In this document: positions 46,259-56,367 of the stretch, in pieces
Layout of the letters: each line of letters begins with the position of its first letter
Numbering within the stretch: the first letter of the stretch is position 1
The notes under the pieces: generated by a model
Databases searched by the model: none
What the model was told of the DNA's origin: nothing
What the model saw: only the letters and a program-made list of their open reading frames with translations
Made by a program: the position numbers and the translations under genes
Origin: Isoetes taiwanensis
Lineage: Eukaryota; Streptophyta; Lycopodiopsida; Isoetales; Isoetaceae
Assembly: GCA_021234155.1 (NCBI GenBank)
Contig: JAJEKV010000135.1
Span: 1,245,065-1,309,064 of the forward strand
Reading direction: 5' to 3'
Length of the DNA: 64,000 nucleotides

Positions 46259-48520
46259 CTAGTCATCGTCTTCCAAATCTACCATAAAAGCATCCTCCAT
46301 GAAACGATCCTTCTCAAGACGAGTCCGTTCTTCGCGAGGACATCCTGTAAATACATGACGATAGTGTGCACTTTCTTTCCATAACTCAATGCTTTCACTA
46401 AAATCAAAATTCTTCATTTCAGGTCCTTCCATGGAAATGCGCAACAATGAATCCAACCCATCATTCTGAAGCCGATTTCTATACTTGGTCTTCACAATAT
46501 TCATGCGGCTAAAGCCACGCTCACATGCAGCTGTACTAGTACATTGGACAAGCCCAATTGTTGCAAGGCTTAACAATTCAGGCATCTTCTCCTTCCACAA
46601 GTCACTACAAGAAATCATTCCCCATGTATCCAAGAAGCTTCTTCCTTGCCATTCTGTGCTAGCTTGACGCTTAAATAATGCATACTCTCTACCCAACTTT
46701 TCATGATCAATGACAGCAGGAAATATCTTACCATCAACATTCTTTTGCACCCCATAGAAGTCACGTAATTTCTTTAGCTCATCAATTCCATAAACCTTCA
46801 ATTCCTTAGCACGGCTAGGCATGTTAACAGGACATAATACTTTCAAAGAAGAAAGAATAATCTGATCTTCTAACCTTTTCTTCAAAGTACCAATTAACGC
46901 AGTAGAAAAAGCTTTTTGAAATTCAATAGCAAGAGATAGATCCTCACCATCAATTTGTCTATCCAACTCGATGGACCTATACATGTTCCCTTTCACAGAA
47001 GCTCTTAAAACATGAAGCATTCCTTCTCCTCCACCATAATCTGGTATGATAGGATAATCTCTACTATCCTTTTGAAAAGAATTCAGATCTATGGTTTGCA
47101 CCAAAAATGACTCTTCTATCTCCTGAACTGCATTTCGGCACAAACTAGCCACATTGTTAACATCCACATAAGTTCTTTGAAACTCTAAGCTCAAGTTTGT
47201 CATGATCTTGAGTATGTCAGCAAGAAAGTGGAGAATGTAAACAACCAAAAATGATTTCAAACCCAAATAAAGAGCCTTACCATCTGGATTTTCCAACAAA
47301 GTTTGCATGAGCGTCTCATAAACTTCGCACATTCTTTCAATTGCCCCATGCCTACTAAGCCATCGTGTCTTCACAATGCCCAAAATCCGCAAGTGAGAAG
47401 TATCAAATGCTTCCTGCATCTTCTCTAGTTGTGCCTTCCTTATGGAGCTTTTAGAAAAGAAACTTGACACACGATTCACCAATTCATCAATAAACTTACA
47501 CCTTGTTTTTATTGATGGCGTCTTGCATGTCTCTTGAACACATAGATTTGCCCGATGAGCACAACAATGTATGCTAGTCATGAATGGGTTAAGCGCTTTC
47601 AATCTTGCAGCCACACCTGTATGTGCTCCAACCATAACGGAAGCACCATCACTACCAAAGCCCATCAATTTCCCAATATCAAGTTTCCATTCCTTCAACA
47701 TATCTAAAATGCTTTCCGTAATCCCTTCTGCCGTTCCATCTCTAACGATCACCATGCCCAAGAATACGGTTTGCACACGTCTCTCTTCCAAAAAAGTGGC
47801 ATACAAAATAAGATTCTTGGTTACACTGATATCGGTGGACTCGTCAACCATGAGCCCAAACCAAGGACTTTGCCTCACACGACCAAGAATGCTTGCTCTC
47901 AACGACTTAGAAATATGAAGTATAAAACTTGCACAAGCCTTGTTGTCATTATACATGAATGGCAAATCTTCAACACCACAATCACGCATCAAGCTCAACA
48001 AACTCACCAATTTCCTGAAAGCCAAGTCTTCTTTTGCAATCCAATACGCGCATTTGAACAATTTCTCAAGACAACTCTCCACATCAGCCTTCCTCTTCTT
48101 TTCAAGCTTTTGAAGACCATCCTTGTCTCTCTCTTGCAATAGTATGGCATCCCTATGGGCTTTAGAACTTGCGTGGTCATCCAATGCCGAGGTCTTAAAG
48201 TTTTTTGCTCCTGTGGTGGCAAAAAGAGACTTGCAATGAGGGTCTTTTTTACATATGGAACACCACATAAGTCCTCTTTCTTTATCAACTTCCAGCCATT
48301 TATTCTTTTCAGCCCAATCATCTTGATACTTTTCCATTGCCTTTGTTATCCTTCCCAATTCACTTGCCATTTCCTTACCATGCTCATTGAAGGCACTTTG
48401 GAGATCTACATCTTCCCTTGAGATACCACATGGGGTATTGGCTGCCACATTACCCTTGAAACAAGGCATGTTGAATAAAGTAACTTGCTTCTTGGAAGGT
48501 CTTTCATTTTCAGAACCCAT
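46259..48520 (-). CDS. hAT-type transposase-like protein with TTF-type zinc finger (ZNF862-like), intact
   Basis: The start is taken at the ATG at 48520 (MGSENERPSKK), giving 753 residues. The frame is open for 23 more residues upstream, but these are hydrophobic and are preceded in the DNA by a TTTGCAG acceptor-like site, so a 5' UTR intron is likely. Residues 87-122 carry a C-x2-C...H-x5-H finger (Cys87, Cys90, His116, His122) of the TTF/BED kind. Residues about 220-330 are the RNase-H-like core with VDESTD (Asp226), FGSDGAS (Asp291) and CCAHRANL. Residues 652-690 form the hAT dimerisation region (AACERGFSRMNIVKTKYRN). The family comprises transposases and domesticated copies; with no frameshift over 2.26 kb it may be recently mobile or domesticated. 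I could not identify terminal inverted repeats or an 8-bp duplication. Confidence 0.93.
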   Translation of the reverse strand: MGSENERPSKKQVTLFNMPCFKGNVAANTPCGISREDVDLQSAFNEHGKEMASELGRITKAMEKYQDDWAEKNKWLEVDKERGLMWCSICKKDPHCKSLFATTGAKNFKTSALDDHASSKAHRDAILLQERDKDGLQKLEKKRKADVESCLEKLFKCAYWIAKEDLAFRKLVSLLSLMRDCGVEDLPFMYNDNKACASFILHISKSLRASILGRVRQSPWFGLMVDESTDISVTKNLILYATFLEERRVQTVFLGMVIVRDGTAEGITESILDMLKEWKLDIGKLMGFGSDGASVMVGAHTGVAARLKALNPFMTSIHCCAHRANLCVQETCKTPSIKTRCKFIDELVNRVSSFFSKSSIRKAQLEKMQEAFDTSHLRILGIVKTRWLSRHGAIERMCEVYETLMQTLLENPDGKALYLGLKSFLVVYILHFLADILKIMTNLSLEFQRTYVDVNNVASLCRNAVQEIEESFLVQTIDLNSFQKDSRDYPIIPDYGGGEGMLHVLRASVKGNMYRSIELDRQIDGEDLSLAIEFQKAFSTALIGTLKKRLEDQIILSSLKVLCPVNMPSRAKELKVYGIDELKKLRDFYGVQKNVDGKIFPAVIDHEKLGREYALFKRQASTEWQGRSFLDTWGMISCSDLWKEKMPELLSLATIGLVQCTSTAACERGFSRMNIVKTKYRNRLQNDGLDSLLRISMEGPEMKNFDFSESIELWKESAHYRHVFTGCPREERTRLEKDRFMEDAFMVDLEDDD

Positions 48521-50887
48521 GCTGCAAATTTTTATCATAAAAGAACATAAGCTAAAAGAACATAAAAATAATATAAGAAAGAATGACATAAAAAATAAGA
48601 AATGGTAGTATAATGCTTACTTTTAGCTTGAAAGCATTATACAAGAAGTTTCAGGTAATTAACTTGAGGACATTGCACAAGCCTTGTTGTTACTCCAATA
48701 TTAGCCACCATAAAGAAGCCTGCAACATGAAGAGTATCACAAATGTTAGTTGTTAGAGTGGGCCCAAAACATGACATAAATATAGATACACGAGTTTAAT
48801 AATATTTGTAAAGCTATATCAGAAATAAAACTAAGCCCAAAACATGAAGACATGGAAATAAAATAATGTTAGAAACCTTGGGCCCAAAAAAAGAATGAAT
48901 GTGAAATTTGGATGGGCCCAAAGGAAAATGAAATGATGTTACAGTAAGTGCCTGCTTTGCACATTATTTTATGCTTGTCAAATCGAGAGGTGAAAAGCCA
49001 AGCAAGTAAAATAATCAAAATAATATAAATTCAATCATTCATCTGGTCCATTTGAAAAGCCAAGCAAGTAAAATAATCAAAATAATATAAATTCAATCAT
49101 TCATCTGGTCCATTTGTTGGGTCTTATTTATCTAAGTTCTGGTGCATCTCTTTATCTTTTGGGTCTTTTCCCGACTCAAGGGGGATGGAAGTGCTCCTTA
49201 ATCCTTATCATATCCTATATTTATAACATTGTAGAATGCAAAGATAGAAAAGATAATTTTTGTTACCTTATTAAACATGGTAAAATGCAATGAGAAATGG
49301 GCTGAACAATGAAATTATTAATTCAGCTGCCCAACCTTGAGTATTGCAGTCTCGGTAGCTGCATTGACAGTAAAAAAATATTTATTTTCTAATATGTGAC
49401 TGTTGAAACAAGAAAAGATACTGATCATTTACAAGAAGAGAGTGAGAATTTTCATAATTCATCTGTGGTTCATTTAGTGTTTGTGGATAGAAATTACATT
49501 GTTTGTTACCTCTTTTAAGTAAAACAGAGCATTGCTAAAAAAAACAGAGCCCAAAATTTGGATCCGGGGGTGCTTTTTGACAGCAACTTATTATTCCTAA
49601 AGCCTTTTATTATTTGACACAGGCCGCACAGGGCCTTTGGGCTGACACAGGCCGCAATAGCAGGGCCTTATTGCTTCTCTTTAAGGATAACATAGGCCGC
49701 AGCAATCTTGTAAAAAAGAAAAAAGCAAGTATGAGCAGTGACAGTTATGGAGTATGGATCTGGAATCTAGATGGTTCCGAACAGAGCAGAGCAGACACAG
49801 AGAAGCATTAAGAATTTGGAAATAAAAAAAGGGCATGGGTTTTGTCTCTTTGTTGGGCATTGGTTCCAACGGCAAGGAAATATTGAAGCAGGGTTTGGCG
49901 AACACAGAAACACAAGGTTGAGTCTGGCCGGCGAACCCAGGGTTAAGCAAACACAGCCTTTGTTCCCTGATTGGGTTTGGCGAACACATTTGTTCCCTGA
50001 TTTCTTCATGCTGCTGGAAGCATTTACCCTGCTGCTGATTTATTCGTCTGTTCTTATTCAAGCTCTTACTCAAGCATTATGCAAATTTCAGTCTTCATTC
50101 TCATGTGTTCTGTCTCAATCCTCATTCTAAACAAGAAATCCATGTCTAACCTGGAAATTTGTTGCAGAATCGTTGTAGCTCGATGGAATGGGGCTGGTGC
50201 AAGAATCGACCCAGAGAGGGGTACAAGATCCGGCTCTGTTTTTGCTGGGCGGGAAGGATCCGGAAACCAGGGAATTTTGGCCAGGAGGGCTTCCGGATGG
50301 CTGCCAGCTAGGACGGATTTTTGTCCAGCCTGGACGGTAGGATTACACTCTCCCGGGGAATTTCCCCAACGTAGCTCCTCTATTAAGAGCTCTTGTGTTC
50401 AAGTCTCTGGGGGGTCCGTCATATGTCCTCATGGACGCTGCCAATGTGGCATGACGTATAGATACTATCTAACTATCTATCTATCTATCCATTGAAAAGG
50501 TTCTTAGTGAATTCAACTCACCATGTTGTCCTAGGACATGGAAGTCTTCCTCCCTACGCCATGCACCAAATCTTTAAAGAGTTTTTCAGCTCTTGCTGCC
50601 TTTCAAGCCGCGGGTATATCTTTGCATGTTAGCAAAGACTACCCTTCATGTTAGGTAATAACCTTCCTATCCAGATTGCTAAATATCATCAATAAGGGTC
50701 CTTCATTCCTTCTCTTTTTCAACATGTTTTCTACGTCTACGACCGATTTTCAATATCCCGACCCTTACGCCTGCTACAGCGTACACAAATCACCCTTTGA
50801 CTGTGACCTTTATTCAGTCGAGTCACCAATCCATTTACTCCTTTACGTATTCATTAACCGTCTTGTGGCTTCTAAGCCGCTATAATA
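48521..50887. other. Upstream flank of the hAT-type gene and unassigned sequence
   Basis: A 61-bp tandem duplication lies at 48992-49113. Between 49610 and 50110 the phrases GACACAGGCCGCA, GCAGGGCCTT and TGGCGAACACA recur irregularly. Minus and plus frames at 49681-50073 and 50079-50495 overlap and have no motif. A (CTAT)n microsatellite lies near 50468-50488. No gene is supported. Confidence 0.4.
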
Positions 50888-53198
50888 TGGCCCCTATGAT
50901 AACCCACCTATCATTGGGGGTTATGATTCAACCTTGTCCTACATCCTAGAAATGATAGTCATTAAGTTTCTCTGTCATCATGTTATGCCGCTGTTGTGGC
51001 ATTCCAAATGACTTGGCATCCTCATCTAAGCCATGGTCATGGCCTAAGCTACCAAGTGATCCTTCGTATAAATCGTAGCATTAGGGATTTTTTGAGATCA
51101 TAAAAGGGCCTTCTAAGAACTGCTGACTAAGCTATATGAACTACCAATCAGAAAACAGAACTGGTAATCCAGTCAGCAAAACAGTTATAACTAACTCACT
51201 GGATCACATTTTCTAGCATAAGTGTTGATAGAAAAGTCCAAATGAGCTCTTGTTTGGTGCAATAGATAGATCTCATTGAGATCTTTCCAACCTTGGGTGG
51301 TTTGCATATCTTTTAGCCCCGTAGGATAGTAAAAAATGGTAAAAACCATATTTTTTGGAGTTTTGACAATCATAAGTGGTTAAAATATGTGCAAAGCACC
51401 TAAGGTTGGAAAGATCTCAACGAGATCTATCTATTGCACTAAACGAGAGCTCATTTGGACTTTGCTATCAATAGTTATGCTAGAAAATGTGATCCAGTGA
51501 GTTAGTTGCATGTTTTGAAGGCCCTTTTTTAATCTCAAAAAAACCCTAATGATTACCTGGAGTCATTAAGGTGCCTGCTGGGTATTTTGTGAGTCTCCCT
51601 ACAATTGCCTACGCTTGATATGACCCGGACTTGTATCAATGTTCGAGTCCTGTATATTCTAACTTGCATCTCCACGTAACCCATGGCGTTCACCTCTGCC
51701 TGATCCGGGTATGGATCATGTGGGAAAGCTAGTCTTAGGTGTCTATGCAAGATACATTCGAACTTCTAGCAGGTAGCTACTATTCGATACCTATCCTGGA
51801 ATTGTACTATTGTACTATTCATGGGGTACACTCGTTTTTCTCTCCTTGTGTCGCCACCTAGATTGCCTCTCCAAGATGTTTATCATATGTGTACATAGTA
51901 TGTACATAATAAACATATATCCACATCTCACAATCCTAGAGCTCTGCTCTAACTTAGCTAAAGTGTAACCTTGCTGTGGTTGTGCCACCTACTTCCCAAA
52001 TGGACAGGGGCCAACTCTATGTTGGACTTGTATATGCTGCCTATATTTTGATAGGATCTCTAGCTATTTCAACCATTCCTTTAGTGCCTTATGGTACTTT
52101 AACCTCGTACATAAACTATGATTCCCCCACAGGATTATGCCATAATTCCGAGGGCCATTACCCCACATGAGGAGCTTTTCTAAAGGCTTCTTTCACTAAG
52201 GATCCTTTGTGTCCTCAATATCAACCATGCTTCATCACAATTAACCTATTTTTTCTTGAGTTATCTTGTGAACTTCAGTTTTTGACCAGCTTCAAGTGTT
52301 GTCATCTTTGGCTCCCTTATAATAAAGCGGAAGCACGTTCTACCTCGTTATCTAGAATTGTTCCCCGCGAGTAGGGTAATTCTTAGGATATACGGACTGA
52401 CTACTGGTCTATATAATCACACCCCTTTGATCTCTATACCTCGTCTTGATTCTTATCGGGACTTGGAATTGCTCTATATTGCCCTCTTCTCGGTTATCCC
52501 TAAAGGTATAGTCACTAAAGTCGTCGTATTCCTTCTTTTATTCCATCAGGGAGACGCGATATTTTATACGTCTTTTCATTCCCAGAACCGAATAGATGTT
52601 CTCGGCTTATAACGCTGAAATAATTCATTGGTATCTAGAACATTTGAGTAGTTAAGCTCTCGTTCTCGGTTATTCCAACACCGTTCCAATCACCCTCGGG
52701 ATGCTTTTGAATGTAACATCACCGCATATGCTAGACTTACTCTTCTTTCTATATTCCTTAGTGGCAACTCCAACCATTGGGGTAACTTGAATGCTTACCT
52801 CTCCTCGGTCATACTTAATCCAATATCTTTGAGTATATGCCTATCATTATGCTTATTCTTTAAGCCTTCCTAAGTAATATTTCACTCGCCTTATACAAAT
52901 ATTTTACTATCTTCCAATATGATATACATCTAAATATCACAATCGACATCTTCGATAGCCGTACGACCCCATCAAGGGTTTCCAGATCGTTAACATCCTT
53001 CGCGATTACGCTTTCGAACATTTACAGCCTATGCTCCGTCGCACTTTGAATTATTGGGATTGTACTAAGCAGGCAGCCTTTGCTGATGCGAACGATCATC
53101 TCTCGCAGATATTTTATGCACTTCGAGACCTTTTTAATTTGTTCATCATCAGCCCTACTTTGAACTATCAGTATGTTATAATTCAGGCTTCGACTAGG
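50888..53198. repeat. Left copy of a long direct repeat flanking the Gypsy element
   Basis: From 50888 the sequence is nearly the same as that from 62048 to the window end (about 1.95 kb compared, offset about 11160, few indels). The left copy runs up to the Gypsy 3' LTR edge at 53199, but how much of 52840-53198 belongs to it cannot be seen. It contains a foldback MITE (51084-51546). The frame at 51976-52170 recurs at 63134-63328 and has no recognised family. Its nature (another element's LTR, or a duplicated host segment) is not resolved. Confidence 0.8.
51084..51546. mobile_element. 463-bp foldback MITE, left copy
   Basis: The two arms are inverted over about 150-200 bp: GGGATTTTTTGAGATCATAA on the left pairs with the reverse complement of the right end GAGATTAAAAAAGGGCC-like arm. 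Both arms also share ATCTCAATGAGATC-like and AAATGAGCTC words. The ends are symmetrical, ATTA|GGG...CCC|TAAT, consistent with insertion at TA, though the palindromic flank cannot prove it. There is no coding capacity. The same element sits at 62244-62706. Confidence 0.85.
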
Positions 53199-54420
53199 TG
53201 TTAACCCTCCAGTCTCTCACCCTGGAGTAACAGCTTTGCAAAATAAAGAAATACAGCCAGGCAAGTTTATCTTACCGTTAATGGGCTGCCCAGGAAGTCT
53301 GTCCAGTTAATAGTTCCCTTCACGTCTCCTTGCTCATCCATATCCATGTCTGCATCACAGAACATGCATCACAATGATTATTTTCATTACTAGATATACA
53401 AGAGGTTCTGATAATGCATTTCCAGATGTGCAACATAACCACCAGATAAGAACCTCTCATAACCAGAATAACCAGAAGAATTCATTGAAGTTCCTTTCCA
53501 AATACATAACTAGAATCATAACTCTAATTCAACTGCTCTGTGAACAAACAGAACCAGGTTTACATAACCACAATCACAGCTTTAGTCTTGCTGCTCTGTG
53601 AATAACCAGGATTTCATAACCATCGAAACTCCATTTTCATTCTCTTTTTTGAAGATAGAAGTAAATTCAAGAAACAACAAAAAGCAGCAGAGTTTACGGT
53701 TTACCTGATTGCTGGGTCTGGAGGTCTCTGAAGAAGGCGGAATGGCAGTCGACTAGCCACGGAGTCGAGTGGATGGGCTGTCGGCAGGGGATGCTGCCGG
53801 ATTTGGGTCGGAGGTCGCGAACAGTTACGCCCTAATGCATGTTATACCTATTCGTTGCCTTATTTTATGCTTTATGAGGTTATTTGTTAACATTTTAAAC
53901 ATCCTAACTTTTAAGAATTCATAAGCAACATGCTACACAATAACCATCAAAGCCATGCGAAGCAAGGGAGAAACGTAAATTTTCTATTCCAAACTTTCTC
54001 TAACTTCATACAACGTTTCTCTCTCCTTTTATAACTTAAAACAATTAATCTATGCCGTCCAACATGGCAATCCTAACTTGGAGTAATCTCCAACATCTAT
54101 TTTTTGTGTTTTCTAACATTTAATCCTAACCGTAATCTAGTGCCTTTTGGCCACATGTCCAAAGCACATTTATTTGAATATTTACTAAGCTAACTTGTTA
54201 TTGTTTTAAAATATATTTTAAAGTTACATGAACTTGTTGCACCATGGACAACCCCATGGCCTTTATTGTTTCTTCGGTCGCTTCTCGCTCGATCCGCTTG
54301 CCCGGTCCTAACTATCGTCTTCTTTGTAACTTTCACAAGCTTCCAAGACTCGCCGGGTCCTTACTATCGGCGATCACCTCTTGGTCTTTTGTTGACGCCG
54401 CCGGTCCCGGGTCATATACA
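53199..54420 (-). mobile_element. 3' LTR of the Athila/Tat-like Gypsy element
   Basis: On the minus strand it begins TGTATATGACCCGGG directly after a polypurine tract (AAAAGGGGATAA, 54421-54432) and ends GGAGGGTTAACA, giving TG...CA ends and a length of 1222 bp. A TATAAAAGG promoter box lies at 54025-54033. The terminal 60-70 bp are repeated at 61951, next to the primer-binding site, which fixes the LTR's 3' edge. Confidence 0.8.
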
Positions 54421-56323
54421 TTATCCCCTTTTAGTGAAGACCTTGGGATCTTCACTCACCTTATCCCCCTTTTTGGGGTTTTGCTTAGGGTCTTCTTGCT
54501 TAACTTGATGGTTGTAACATAAATGAGTGTTCCGATATCTCTTATGGAAATAATAAGCGTCCCTTCTTCTAGCTCCTGTTAAAGCTTGTTCTTCAATAGA
54601 GAAGCTCTTACTTGCATCGATCAAAAACCCCTTTGTACACATTTGTTCAAATAATTGAATGCAAACCGAGGGTAAATGATTGACCTTGATAAAGAGAACC
54701 ACGTCCATCATGGTTTCCTTGCAAGACTTATTTGGATTGATATTTATCAAGTGCTCTTAAACTCCTGGATAAGGGGCTATAATGATTTCCAACAACTTGC
54801 AATACTGTGCTTGTTGATAGATGAGCGAATCCGGACTCTCAACTGCTCTGTTAATAAACTTTTTGAGGTTTTTGATAGTATCTTCTGCTTTATACCAGAC
54901 TTCACCAGGAATGATAGCCCAATTTCCACCTTGATGTTTTAACATTCTTCTTTGGAAAGAAGGATCAAACTCTGGATTATTACGTAAAGATGCTGAAGCC
55001 TCATGAAAGCATGTACTTACTTCTGGATCCGTGAGTAACTTCAGTCTCCATTCCGAGGATGTTGCCCCTCTAAACACTGGTAATCCAAGAAAACTCATGT
55101 CTTCCAATCTTATAGTCTTCTTACTTTGAGCCAACTCTTCTTGCATGATAATCTTCTCTTGCTCCGCTTGCTGCAATGATTTGACTAGTTGTTTAGCTTT
55201 TCCTTGAACCCGGCCTTCTTAAAAACAAAATTGTGGAAGAAGTTTTGTCGCTTTTCATGATCTTCTTCCAAAATTTTTGTGTGTAAGTTGCAAGGCAAAG
55301 TAAGCATCGTCTTTTTGAGAGATAATCCCCTCCATGGCTTTCAAATTTTTCAGGAGCCCTCGATTTTTGTTGTTCGATATAAACTGCTTCATGATCTTTG
55401 TCGAACAAATATTCCGTGGCAATTTTCCGTTGGGCTTCCAAGTATGCTGTCATCTTTTCAGAAACGAAATCTTCCTTGACATTATCCACCGGTTGTATGA
55501 GTAGCACTTCTTCAACAGATTTTTCTTCCAAAGGCGGCAACTCTTCAAGAATAAGGGTATCATCCTTGGGCGTCACCTGTTCAAGTACATATCTGAGTAT
55601 ATGCTTCAATTGCCATTTACATGTTACACTTGAGAACTTATTTTGAGAGTTATTATTCAAGCAATATACTAATTGAGAATAAACTGCTTGTGCCCATGGA
55701 ACGTCACAACCTGTCATGCCCCTATACAAATAAGAGAACCATTTTCTGCTATAAGGATAAACTGTTAAAGACGTCAACTTGTTGTTCAATGCCATAAATA
55801 TTTCATTGTATGGTTCCTTGGCATGTTGTATATGGTAAAGGTTTTCAACTACGTGAAGATCAAATATATGTTCAGGTATAAATAGAGGAACCAATCCCAC
55901 CTCTGCATTTGGTATTCTGAGAGCTTTTATTATCATTTCCAAAGTGATTTGGAATGAACCCGTTGCGTGAGTGAAACCATTGTGTGTCTCTATGTTATAA
56001 TTTTTCAAAAACTCCTCAACCAAAGCATCATTAACTTTTGGTTGGGGTAAAAGAACAAAAGATAACAATTTCATTTGTTTCAAGCAACCTTTAGCTCTTT
56101 GACTCAAGGGAATAGTTGGTTGAATGCATTTTTTCCTAATTTGAACAACTTTGGTGTTTTGTCTCTTCCATGTACGTTCTTGCACATAGTATCGAGCTTT
56201 ATTTTGCTCACTCATCAATTTCTCGTAAAATTTTCTATGTTTTTGAGAGTTGACATTTCCTTGCGTGAAGCATAAAACCATTCTATTCGGGGGCCAGAAA
56301 CCAATTCGATACATGATCTGCAT
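54421..56323 (-). pseudogene. Extra ORF in the env position of the Gypsy element
   Basis: Three minus-strand frames, 55193-56323 (376 codons), 54757-55176 and 54421-54750, follow the integrase and look like one frameshifted ORF of about 600 codons. The first part contains VNDALVEEFLKNYNIETHNG and IIKALRIPNAEVGLVPLFIP, and then WAQAVYSQLVYCLNNNSQN, recalling the 'putative plant transposon protein' region found in Athila-group elements. I see no signal peptide or strong membrane segment, so an envelope role is not supported. The second frame begins with a coiled-coil-like EQEKIIMQEELAQSKK. Its function is unknown. The polypurine tract overlaps its 3' end. Confidence 0.65.
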
Positions 56324-56367
56324 GAATTTGTCATTAGGTATACACCAACTTGCTTTTCTCCATAAAT

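Noticed and set aside
47571-48142. Plus-strand ORFs opposite the hAT-type gene
   Set aside because: Antisense shadows of a long conserved minus-strand coding frame.
50460-50490. (CTAT)n run as a CRISPR-like or regulatory array
   Set aside because: It is a simple microsatellite of a few units without spacers.
54244-54522. Plus-strand ORFs at the 3' LTR start
   Set aside because: They lie on the opposite strand of the Gypsy LTR and extra ORF and have no motif.
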